The notes under the pieces are model-generated. The model searched no databases. It had not been told where the DNA came from and saw nothing but the letters and a program-made list of their open reading frames with translations. This document shows, one piece after another, positions 45,101-52,946 of a DNA stretch of 64,000 nucleotides. Every line of letters starts with the position of its first letter. Position 1 is the stretch's first letter. A program made the position numbers and the translations under genes. Source of the DNA: Pontibacter anaerobius (GTDB lineage: Bacteria; Bacteroidota; Bacteroidia; Cytophagales; Hymenobacteraceae); contig NZ_JAPFQO010000002.1 in NCBI RefSeq assembly GCF_026241195.1, forward strand, positions 62,001 to 126,000, in the 5' to 3' direction.

Positions 45101-45356
45101 AACAGGTATAGCAGATGAGAAAAATGAGTTGCTGAAGGTATTCCCGAATCCGGCCAACCAAAAGTTATTCATCAGCTTAGACAGAACCATAGAGGATGTT
45201 AAACTTGTAAGCAGCCTGGGTGCTACTGTTTTGACAAAGCGAGGAGGTGCAGAGCAAATTACCCTTCACCTTGAATCACTTCCTTCCGGGATATACACTG
45301 TAGTGATTTCTTCCAAAGGCAGGGTATACGCTCGCCGGATTGTGGTGGTGAGGTAA
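42141..45356 (+). CDS. Giant T9SS-secreted protein with SBBP-type repeats and a cadherin-like domain
   Basis: This protein of about 1071 residues has a signal peptide (1-24, ending VLHAQAP). Thirteen repeats of 55-70 residues follow, each containing a GNVYVTGxF strand and an FIAKYDAxGxVQWAKxAGG strand, the SBBP (beta-propeller) type. A single cadherin-like repeat (about 885-985) and a T9SS type A sorting domain (about 1000-1071; VFPNPANQ to YARRIVVVR) close it. The frame is open from an ATG at 42063, but the ATG at 42141 gives a proper signal peptide. Its last 180 residues are closely related to those of the first giant protein. A surface role is likely; binding partner unknown. Confidence 0.88.
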   Translation: MNKLYIFISLCLVWQLVNINVLHAQAPEVLWAQKSTGTGGLDVKEQGRQVANDAAGNAYVAGIFEKSIIIGNTTLTNHRGQYAIYLAKYDADGVVQWAKKIETGLMNISMGLDVDARGNLYLISSFNGTADFEQVQLKGIVGDNIFVAKYDTDGQVQWAQRAGTAEGNIGYQHYGRGIATDHSGNVYVTGSFRVSITFGNTTLTTEGDQDIFLAKYNASGELQWVNQAGGDDIDAGEDMAVDEAGNIYVTGIFSSTATFGDKSLTSTQSVNVFLAKYDAAGSVQWVKQRDGYSNNAVAVDASGNSYITGNKSLAKYDATGELQWNKEMNNINLGGGTNNQGGIDIALDDSGNAYVAGLYAGPAAFGSTTLNTYGSYDAFVAKYSPDGSVLWARRAGGTKDDRAHGISVDASGNAYVVGFFQEKSSFGNSSLTSSGVYDAFLVKYNTSGTAQWSQNPKGLVQEGVGNSTVVDDYGNVYVTGTFMGSASFGDHDEVVGGGQDIFIAKYSAAGALLWVQRAGGPESDYVRSLALDKSGNVYITGYFSGSASFGDTTITVLNKEMWSISAFIAKYDAWGNVQWVRQYGGTKISAAGMSITLDDDDNLYLAGMFTGTIQIGSTSLTTNGNYDVMVAKFDAEGELLWAKRAGGTHLDYSHNIKVDKAGNVYLLGNFREAATFDDITLTGSGNYSYTFIAKYDAFGKVQWAKKGEVANPDYKGDIAIDETGNLVVVGNFGGSEFFGDILLRGKGYSDIYIAKYTPTGDVLWAKGIGAEGTDKGLGVTLDDAGNVYVTGMYEETATFGSSTLISKGSLDIFIAKFDASGTLLWAKSAGGAQADQGNGIAVDGIGNLYVTGYFRGDATFDNITLSSFGREMVVLKIGEAVDASNAPSGITLNGNSIDENNEEGVLIGTFHSADPANSMRFTYTFAAGEGDTDNGAFKIEGNELKAKQVFDYETKNSFSIRVQVINIWGLTYETVKTITINNVEETVTGIADEKNELLKVFPNPANQKLFISLDRTIEDVKLVSSLGATVLTKRGGAEQITLHLESLPSGIYTVVISSKGRVYARRIVVVR

Positions 45357-45373
45357 ACAAACAGCATTGAGTT

Positions 45374-45423
45374 AAACTAAAGGTGTGTTTACCTAGGTAC
45401 CGGAGGAGACACACCTTTAGTTT
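45374..45423 (+). terminator. Terminator after the second giant gene
   Basis: A perfect 15-bp stem (45374-45388 and 45409-45423) with a 20-nt loop is followed by further T residues, 18 bases past the stop codon. Confidence 0.85.
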
Positions 45424-45429
45424 TTATAA

Positions 45430-46491
45430 GAGTTTAGTAAATGGAATGTATGCTGTACCTGCATGCAATGCGGCCGTAGATTCTTGCTACAGGCTCTACT
45501 TCATTTGTTGTAATAGTTCTGCATATCTTATGGGGCAGTAACAATTTGTTAGGTCTAGCCGCTAAGGCAAAAGTGTGAAACAGATACTTATTTAGCGTCC
45601 GAAGTGCATAAAAAAAGGCCTTCAGCTTACGCTAAAGGCCTTTCGTGTAGACCCAAGGATGGAGTTATCGAACCTTATCCACATGGATTTGGCTAATGTA
45701 AGAGAGTGCCTTGAAAAATTATCTACTGTTTTAGAACTATAACCTTAGCTCCTCGACATCCTGGGGAATAAGTAGATTACCCTCCCCAACAGCTGCATAG
45801 TTAGCCTGTTTTTCCAACAAGTTTCCTGTGGTGCCGGACTTGCGCCATTTTCAGTTACCCAATTTTATGTTTGTAAAAGGAAGCCGATACCTGAGCCTTC
45901 CAGAGCGCCACCCCCAGATATACCTAGCTAATGCCTTCAGCCATGAGAAGGAGATTAGCTATGGCTGAAGCTGTGTGATTAGCTGCCAAGTCCCTTTCCA
46001 AATATGTTGAAGAGCAAAACCGAAGAAAGGCTTCCCAAAAAGGAGAACAGGCCGATGGAGCTTAACGGCTTGCCCAGGGAGGCGTGCTCCTTGCTTCTTG
46101 TCAAAACTATTCTTGCCGTGAGCAACCCCGTAAAGAACAGCAGCAGGTGGTTATCAGAGAAGGAGGGTGGTACATGTTTTTCAAGACACCTTCCCAAAGC
46201 TCCCACACCCAACGAAAACTGTAGAGGCAACCGGCTCTGATGGCTGCAAAGCCATCCAAAGATCTAGGGCTTCTTTTAATAGTGACTGCTTCTTTCCGCA
46301 TAGCAATTTAGTACCTGCTTATATAGGATATAACATAGGATTTTTTAGAATATTAAACAATGCTTAAGCATAGACAACGTTATAAAGCTTGACGCCCACA
46401 CTCTCCATAGGTTTTTGAAAGGTATGGCTAAGAAGAAGTCTTATTAGCGAGTCTTTTGGTAGTTGTAGGTTAGAGGTAATTTCTTATTTTT
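45430..46491. other. Degenerate 1-kb spacer without a convincing gene
   Basis: This region lacks any recognised gene. It contains a 13-bp hairpin (45614-45626 and 45631-45643, one mismatch) with a T run on the minus strand. It also holds a second hairpin (45935-45944 and 45961-45970) and a leftward open frame (45979-46230) with hydrophobic stretches such as HLLLFFTGLLTARIVL, which might be the tail of a lost membrane protein. No AAGTATA signature occurs here. It may be a stretch of decayed genes. Confidence 0.45.
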
Positions 46492-47115
46492 ATGGCAGCT
46501 AATTTTTTCAACGATCAACTCACTCAAGTGGCCACTCCCGAAGAGCTAACGGCGCTGCACCAGACAGTGCTCAGGTACAGCGAGGTATCCAGGGCTTCCC
46601 TTGACAGGTTGACCGAAAGGTGTCAGGTGCACAGGGTAGCTCACGCACAGCACCTTATCCAGGAGAACACTCGGGAGAGGCACGAGTATTTTCTTGTGGA
46701 AGGCATAGCCCATCGCTACAACATCACCGAGAGCGGCGCAAAGGTCACCACAGGCTTTTACTTCCCCCGGACCACGCTTACGCCCCACTTCGCCAGGACA
46801 AGCAGGGATGCCAGCCTGTTTGCCGTTCAGGCCATCACAGACGTGACTGTTTTCAAAGTTGAGGTGGGTGATATGGACCAATTGAGGGGCGCCTGTGCCG
46901 ACCTTCGTCTCTTTGGCGAGCGCGTGGTGGAAGAGGAACTATCCAGGGTGTTGCAGTATGAGGTTGCCTTCCGCAGCATGTCGGCAAGGGAGCGGCTGAC
47001 TATGGTACGGGAAAATTACCCGGCCATAGAGAACATGGTTCCGCACACGGTGCTAGCGTCGTTTCTGGGTATAACCCCAGTGTCTTTCAGCCGGCTTCGG
47101 GCCCAGATATACTGA
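46492..47115 (+). CDS. Crp/Fnr-type transcription regulator
   Basis: This 207-residue protein has the N-terminal cyclic-nucleotide-binding beta-barrel of the Crp/Fnr superfamily (about 35-130; HLIQENTRERHEYFLVEGIAHRY) and a short C-terminal DNA-binding part (about 160-207; VPHTVLASFLGITPVSFSRLRAQI), which fits the winged helix with its recognition helix. The cAMP-contact residues are not conserved, as in most Bacteroidota members of this group. It lies 154 bases upstream of a serine hydrolase gene on the same strand, which it may control; the target is not known. Confidence 0.9.
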   Translation: MAANFFNDQLTQVATPEELTALHQTVLRYSEVSRASLDRLTERCQVHRVAHAQHLIQENTRERHEYFLVEGIAHRYNITESGAKVTTGFYFPRTTLTPHFARTSRDASLFAVQAITDVTVFKVEVGDMDQLRGACADLRLFGERVVEEELSRVLQYEVAFRSMSARERLTMVRENYPAIENMVPHTVLASFLGITPVSFSRLRAQIY

Positions 47116-47269
47116 CTCTCTATTTCTTATCAATTGATAAGTCGTTTCCGCTTATCTTCAAAGACATTTGTCTCTGTAAGAATACTTTGGCTTTAGTCTG
47201 CCTTTGATGACAGTCAAGGGCTTAGAAATAGCCTGTACAGTATGTGAAGATGAAGAGCCGTGCGGTCAA

Positions 47270-48400
47270 ATGAAAAATGTTATGATAGCATCAACAGTGG
47301 CCTTACTTGCCTGCTCCCCGGGGGCACGGCAAAAGGCAGAGCAAGTGCTGCTAAACGAGTTGGAAAGGGGAGGCAGCCCCTCCGTGCAGTACTTTGTCTT
47401 TAACCGGCGGGAGGTGCTCTATACTTTCAGGCAGGGAATGGCAAGTATTGAAGCGCAGCAACCGGCGGCGAGCCGGACAAGCTATAACCTTTACTCCATC
47501 ACCAAAACGGTGACGGCTCTGGCCGTGCTCAGGCTGGCGGAACAGGGGCGGGTGAGGCTGGACGCGCCGGTAAAGGAGTATTTGCCCAGTACCCCTCTTC
47601 CCGCTGAGGTTACCGTGAGGCATCTTTTGTCCCACACTTCCGGTATTTCGGATCCAATCCCGCTTAGCTGGATTCACCTGGCATCTGCGCATAAGCGCTT
47701 CAGGGCAGATGATTTCTTCCAGCCGATACTTCTCTCGAGGTCCGAACCAAAGTTCCGGTCAGGCGAGAAGTTCCGCTACTCTAACCTGGGCTACCTCGTG
47801 CTGGGGCAGCTGATAGGTTCTGTGTCTGGAATGACGTACGAGGAGTATGTGAAAAGGCACGTCCTCGAAAGGCTGGCAATCGCACCCGAGGCATTGAGCT
47901 TCTGGATTCAGGGCAGCGGCAGGCATGCCACCGGGTACCACAGGCGCTGGTCCTTTAGTAGTTTGCTTCTTTCCCTGTTTCTTGACAAAGAGCAGTACAT
48001 GGGCAAAGCAGTCGGGGCGTGGAGACCTTTCAGGCCACTTTACGTGAACGGGGCAGCATATGGCGGCTTGGTAGGCACACCTGAGGGGCTGATCCGTTAT
48101 CTGCAGGAGTACCTTAGGCCGGAGAGCCAGATAATCACAACTGCCACCAAAGAGCAACTGTTTACGGAGACAGAGGATGCTTCGGGAAAGCCGACTGGCA
48201 TGTGCCTGTCCTGGTTTACCGGCACGCTCAACGGCGTGCGCTACTATACCCACGCAGGCGGCGGTGGCGGGTACTACGTGGAGGTGAGGCTGTACCCGGA
48301 GCAGGGGCTGGGAACGCTTGTCATGTTCAACAGAACAGGTATGCGGGATGAGCGTTTTCTAGATAGGGTGGACACGTTCTTCCTTTCTAAAGCTAATTAA
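47270..48400 (+). CDS. Serine hydrolase of the beta-lactamase/AmpC-like family
   Basis: This lipoprotein or exported protein of about 376 residues has a short hydrophobic N-terminus with LLACS (cysteine at 15). The penicillin-binding fold follows, with the catalytic SITK motif (serine at about 76), the YSN motif in KFRYSNLGYLVLGQL, and HAGG in place of KTG. Such proteins include esterases, D-aminopeptidases and class C-like enzymes, and few are true beta-lactamases. The frame is open from 47204, but the ATG at 47270 gives the lipoprotein-type start. It follows a Crp/Fnr regulator gene. Confidence 0.88.
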   Translation: MKNVMIASTVALLACSPGARQKAEQVLLNELERGGSPSVQYFVFNRREVLYTFRQGMASIEAQQPAASRTSYNLYSITKTVTALAVLRLAEQGRVRLDAPVKEYLPSTPLPAEVTVRHLLSHTSGISDPIPLSWIHLASAHKRFRADDFFQPILLSRSEPKFRSGEKFRYSNLGYLVLGQLIGSVSGMTYEEYVKRHVLERLAIAPEALSFWIQGSGRHATGYHRRWSFSSLLLSLFLDKEQYMGKAVGAWRPFRPLYVNGAAYGGLVGTPEGLIRYLQEYLRPESQIITTATKEQLFTETEDASGKPTGMCLSWFTGTLNGVRYYTHAGGGGGYYVEVRLYPEQGLGTLVMFNRTGMRDERFLDRVDTFFLSKAN

Positions 48401-48530
48401 GGCACCTCTTGCCTCCCAACAAACAGGTAGATAGTTGCTACTAGTGAATTCTCTCCTTTTGTTTACGGGGTAATGCTTGGCGTATAACTTAGAAGCTGCA
48501 GTTAAACCGAAGGGGAAATTTATCGAACCA

Positions 48531-48565
48531 AAAAAGCCGCTCCATTTGACGTGGAGCGGCTTTTT
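48531..48565 (-). terminator. Terminator downstream of tRNA-Glu
   Basis: A perfect 14-bp stem (48531-48544 and 48552-48565) with a 7-nt loop and flanking A/T runs lies 5 bases past the tRNA 3' end. It can also stop rightward transcription from the serine hydrolase gene. Confidence 0.9.
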
Positions 48566-48570
48566 TACTA

Positions 48571-48645
48571 TGGTAGCCCGTAGGGGAATCGAACCCCTGT
48601 TACCAGAATGAAAATCTGGCGTCCTAACCCCTAGACGAACGGGCC
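48571..48645 (-). tRNA. tRNA-Glu (anticodon TTC)
   Basis: The minus strand folds as a complete 75-base tRNA with encoded CCA. The acceptor stem is GGCCCGT paired with ACGGGCT (one G-U pair). The anticodon loop is ATTTTCATT with anticodon TTC, and the T arm is CAGGGGTTCGATTCCCCTA. The D arm GTCTAGGGGTTAGGAC is typical of tRNA-Glu. It is transcribed from its own promoter and ends at a strong hairpin. It marks the right edge of the region that lacks the AAGTATA signature. Confidence 0.97.
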
Positions 48646-48664
48646 GTTCTGTCTGATTGTGGTG

Positions 48665-48694
48665 CAAATATAGCGGGTGTTTTTTTATCCGCAA
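48665..48694 (-). promoter_or_regulatory. Bacteroidota promoter of tRNA-Glu
   Basis: On the minus strand a -7 box TATATTTG (48665-48672) matches TAnnTTTG exactly. A TTG -33 element (48692-48694) lies 19 bases further upstream. The -7 box ends 19 bases before the first base of the tRNA. This is the clearest promoter in the window. Confidence 0.75.
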
Positions 48695-48755
48695 TAGGCT
48701 TACATTAAAAAAGTTTGCTTTTGAGCGAAAATAGCTGAATTCCAGTAGAATAATT

Positions 48756-49646
48756 TTACTTCTCAAAAGAGATAACACTGTAAAGCTCTGGCTCCAGGAA
48801 AGGCCCCCCAGGGTGTTCGGCTGTATAATCGAAGTTCATCCAGAGATCTTCACCAGTTTCATGGAAGTGGATCTTGCCGCCCGCTACCTCGTCCGGGAAA
48901 AGTGTGCGCACGGCATAACTAACCTTCTCCAGGTCATCGACATGGCCCAGCTTAACCTCTGTGTACATATGATTTGGGGAGATAACCACGCGAGCCTCGC
49001 CACCGATAGACATGATAGCCGATGCCATCAGGATAGAGTAATCGTCGCAGTCACCGGCTAGCAACTGCATACTTTCGGTAGGAGGGGAGTAATAGTCCAT
49101 TCCAAGCGGGTCGTTTACGTATCTCCAGCTCTGGCGGATGTGCTTGAAGAGCGAGAAATAACGTGTTAGCTTCCCGAATTTACGGTAATATTCGTCATGG
49201 AAGTAGCGGGTAGAGTTCTCTACGGCAAAAGCCCGTACGTTTGGGTGTGTTGGTTGCATAGCGCTTTTTACACGCTGGTTCTGAAAGTAGGTGCCACGCA
49301 CAGGCTTAAAGTACGACACCTTATGCGGGTTGCTTGTCATGTTCACCAGCATGGCGTTGTAGTCATCATACATCCCTTCAAAGGTTTGCGCTTTAAAAGT
49401 GCTGTTAAACGCAAACATGCCCAGTATGCCAATAAACATCAACACGATCAGTTTACGGCTATACTTTGTTACGATCACAGAAGTCGCGGCTGCGGCCATC
49501 AGGCACAACAGGAAATGCAGCTCATAGTCCATAGAGCCATAGGGTTCGATGTAGAAGCTCAACAACACGGCCATCGGGAAGACAATGATGATCTGGATGA
49601 ACCGCACTGCAAAGTTCAGAAGGTTGTGGTGTAGGTAGTGCGTCAT
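48756..49646 (-). CDS. Transglutaminase-like membrane-anchored protein
   Basis: This 296-residue protein has three or so hydrophobic helices in the first 85 residues. An extracytoplasmic transglutaminase-like (papain-fold) domain follows. The catalytic triad can be placed: cysteine in AGDCDDYSILMA, histidine in PNHMYTEVKL, and aspartate in WMNFDYTAEH. Such domains act as proteases or amide transferases, but the substrate is unknown. It is a single gene on the minus strand. Confidence 0.83.
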   Translation of the reverse strand: MTHYLHHNLLNFAVRFIQIIIVFPMAVLLSFYIEPYGSMDYELHFLLCLMAAAATSVIVTKYSRKLIVLMFIGILGMFAFNSTFKAQTFEGMYDDYNAMLVNMTSNPHKVSYFKPVRGTYFQNQRVKSAMQPTHPNVRAFAVENSTRYFHDEYYRKFGKLTRYFSLFKHIRQSWRYVNDPLGMDYYSPPTESMQLLAGDCDDYSILMASAIMSIGGEARVVISPNHMYTEVKLGHVDDLEKVSYAVRTLFPDEVAGGKIHFHETGEDLWMNFDYTAEHPGGPFLEPELYSVISFEK

Positions 49647-49950
49647 GTTTATCCTTTTTAAAGATATGAAGGCTTCAGGAAATGAGAGAAAAATACGGCT
49701 AACGCCTTACTCTCTACTCAACTAACGCAAAATCCAGGCCTTTTTACTCCATCCTAAGCGTAAATTTTTGGCTTTTTTTCACGCCTCTTAATTCCTGTTC
49801 CTGATATATACTATTTCATGATATTAAAGCGCCTGCAAATCAGTTATTTATACTTTGCGGAGGTCTGTTTATACTTTCAAACAACACAAATGTATTGATC
49901 TGCTGTACAAAAAAATATGACCCATATCATACTTTTCAGGCTATGCCCGG

Positions 49951-51063
49951 CTACTGGTACTGTATGTACATAGGGCTTGGCGTCAGCGCTATAACCTCTT
50001 CCGGCGTCATCAGGCGGGAGCTGTTCTTCAGGTCGTTTTTATAGAATAGCTTAAATCCGGTGAACTGCACCGGCTCATTTTTAATGTAACGTCGATACGT
50101 GTCTTTTTTCAAAGCTGGGGCTCCCCATCCATCCATGTGCATCACTATCTGTGTTTCCGGCCTTAGCTCGATGTGCTCATAGTTCGTGATCATGCGCTGC
50201 GTGAAGCGGTGCACGATCAGTAGCTTTGGTGGTATGCCATTCTGATTAACCAGGCTGGAGAGGTACTCTGTCGCATAATTGATGTCTGCTGCGTCAAAAG
50301 TGCCGATACTGCGGCCCGGAACATTGCCATCTTTCATCGAGAACTCGGCATCTATACCGAGGTGTACGTTAGGCATTTTCAGGTACTTCTCCAGCTGCGG
50401 CAGTTCTTCCTGCAGGGTGCTGTGGCCAACCTGCACATCCAGAAACACAAGGGCGTCGCGCTGTTTTGCCAGCTCCAAAACCTCATCTATCATCTTATGC
50501 GTCATCCGCAGCCTATACTTGCCCCCTGCACTTGGATGTCCCTGTGCCGTAACCACAATGGCGTGCAGGGCAGGCTGAACGGGCGTCAGAGAATCTGCTT
50601 TGCTCCATTTAGCTACTTCCTCATCCAGTTTGGAAAGCATTTGTTCGGGGGCTAACTCACCCAGAATACCCATGCGCCTGGAGAGCAGGTTGCCGTAAAA
50701 TGCAATGATGCGCTTGCCGGGAAGTATGGCGCCAGGTAAAGGTTTGGGCCCGGGGTAATTCCATTCAAGGGCTCTAGAAGCTGTATGTTCCGTTTCGATC
50801 GCAGTTTCTGGAGCTACGGCTGTAGCTGGGGCAGACGTTAGCGAATCTTGCTGTGTTGCAGCTACTGTAGCAGCTTCTGAGGGTAAGGCATTCGCATTAG
50901 CTTCCTGCTCCTGCATGCAGGAAGTATGGAGCAGCAGCGCACAAAGCAGGGCAGCACCGGAAGTATAACGAATAAAAGGGGAAGCGGTAGGTCTTGCTTT
51001 CGGAAATAAGGTTTTAGCGGCGCGTGAGAAGGGAGACACACGCATCATTCGGCACAGATTCAT
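49951..51063 (-). CDS. Conserved lipoprotein of unknown function
   Basis: This protein of about 370 residues has a long basic N-region, a hydrophobic segment and a lipobox (LLHTSC, cysteine at about 49), then a 60-residue Ala/Glu/Thr-rich linker. The main domain starts NYPGPKPLPGAILPGKRIIAFYG and shows repeating strand-helix units: LHAIVVTAQG, ALVFLDVQVGHSTLQEE, VHLGIDAEFSM, KLLIVHRFTQRM and TQIVMHMDGWG. These suggest a TIM-barrel, perhaps glycosidase-like. I recognise the block pattern as a widespread but uncharacterised family; no catalytic residues are assigned. A TTG lies directly before the ATG chosen at 51063, and a second ATG pair at 51048/51045 is possible. Confidence 0.78.
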   Translation of the reverse strand: MNLCRMMRVSPFSRAAKTLFPKARPTASPFIRYTSGAALLCALLLHTSCMQEQEANANALPSEAATVAATQQDSLTSAPATAVAPETAIETEHTASRALEWNYPGPKPLPGAILPGKRIIAFYGNLLSRRMGILGELAPEQMLSKLDEEVAKWSKADSLTPVQPALHAIVVTAQGHPSAGGKYRLRMTHKMIDEVLELAKQRDALVFLDVQVGHSTLQEELPQLEKYLKMPNVHLGIDAEFSMKDGNVPGRSIGTFDAADINYATEYLSSLVNQNGIPPKLLIVHRFTQRMITNYEHIELRPETQIVMHMDGWGAPALKKDTYRRYIKNEPVQFTGFKLFYKNDLKNSSRLMTPEEVIALTPSPMYIQYQ

Positions 51064-51152
51064 CAACTCGCGTTTTAAATGTATAAGAGAGCCTTAAATT
51101 ATACATTTTCCTGATATTTATACTTGCCATTCGTCTTTATTTTAGTAAAAAA

Positions 51153-51944
<792 letters not shown>

Positions 51945-52031
51945 AGGTTATGGTAGGTGTTTTTTTTGCTTTGGTACTTACTGTAGCAGTGGTTGTAGGT
52001 TTCAGCTGCTTTGGGATTATTTGTTCTGGCG

Positions 52032-52877
52032 CTAAGCAGATGGTTTATACTTGCTACGCAATAGGGGGCCTAGTTCCTGGTAGGTCAGCAACAGGTCGGT
52101 GGGGCCAAACGCATAGGGGCCAATTTCATAGGCGTTATAGTATAGCCTCAGTCCTTGGGGCGTTAAACCAGCCTGCCGCGGCAACGGAAGCGTGTTCCCT
52201 TCCAAAAATAAGCCTGCTTCCGCTAAAGGTTTATCTCCTACGGTGCTGCGCGTGCGCCTGAATTCCTGCTCAACCAGCTGTTGAAAGTGTGTGGTGTCGG
52301 TTACTATGTCATTTATTCTTAATTGCCTGCCACTGCTATCAAAGCTTTGCAGGCTAAGGTAAGAATTTGGGTGCGCTCCACCGGCGTAAGTATAGGTTTT
52401 AATAGCTAACGTGGTAACAGCGGGAGACTGGTAAACAGGAGAGACAAGTACCTGCAGTTCCCAGGCTGCGGAGGCAGGTATCTCCTTCATCTCAATTATA
52501 AAATCCTCCTGCTGTTTTATAAAAGCCTCTGCCACGGTTACGGCCGGGATAGCGCCGGTTACCGCAGTATCCGCCTCCGGGTTTGTATCTAGCTGCAGGC
52601 TAAGGATCTGATCTGAGATATACTTTCTTATACTTTGCCGCAACGGACCATTGCCCCCTACTACATTCAGGAATGTTATTGTCGCCACGGCACACGCTTT
52701 CGGGTCTTGGGCGCAATAGCTGGATTTACGGGTTACTGTTTCAGTGCGGAAGGAGAGCGCTTCTTTCTGGGGCGGCTGGCTTTCCACTTTCGCGTCTGCC
52801 TCTTTCGGTGAGTTTTGTTGGCAGCTGTAAAGAATGGAGGCGGCAAAGGCAAAAGTATAAAAAGTATGCTTTAGCAT
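52032..52877 (-). CDS. DUF3298 (RsiV-like) lipoprotein
   Basis: This 281-residue protein has a lipoprotein signal peptide with cysteine at residue 19 (ASILYSCQQN). A DUF4163-like part and a C-terminal DUF3298 domain follow. The typical YTYAGGAHPNSYLS and LYYNAYEIGPYAFGPTDL blocks are present. In Bacillus the related RsiV binds lysozyme as an anti-sigma factor, but this protein has no transmembrane anti-sigma segment and no sigma factor neighbour. Its ligand is therefore unknown. It is a single gene. Confidence 0.85.
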   Translation of the reverse strand: MLKHTFYTFAFAASILYSCQQNSPKEADAKVESQPPQKEALSFRTETVTRKSSYCAQDPKACAVATITFLNVVGGNGPLRQSIRKYISDQILSLQLDTNPEADTAVTGAIPAVTVAEAFIKQQEDFIIEMKEIPASAAWELQVLVSPVYQSPAVTTLAIKTYTYAGGAHPNSYLSLQSFDSSGRQLRINDIVTDTTHFQQLVEQEFRRTRSTVGDKPLAEAGLFLEGNTLPLPRQAGLTPQGLRLYYNAYEIGPYAFGPTDLLLTYQELGPLLRSKYKPSA

Positions 52878-52946
52878 AAGTTCGGGTTATGGGCTACTGC
52901 TTCTAGGGTAATATAGCAATTTGCCAGCACTTTATACTTTGCAACG

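Noticed and set aside
45644..45690. tRNA-like 3' end next to a hairpin, similar in layout to the tRNA-Glu locus
   Set aside because: The minus strand has GGTTCGAT and a TGGGTCTACA-like end, but the T stem does not pair and no anticodon arm could be found. At best it is a decayed fragment.
46492..48400. Idea of a beta-lactam resistance operon
   Set aside because: The hydrolase has SxxK and YSN but HAGG instead of a KTG box, and such proteins are mostly esterases or peptidases; a Crp/Fnr regulator is not a known beta-lactamase regulator.
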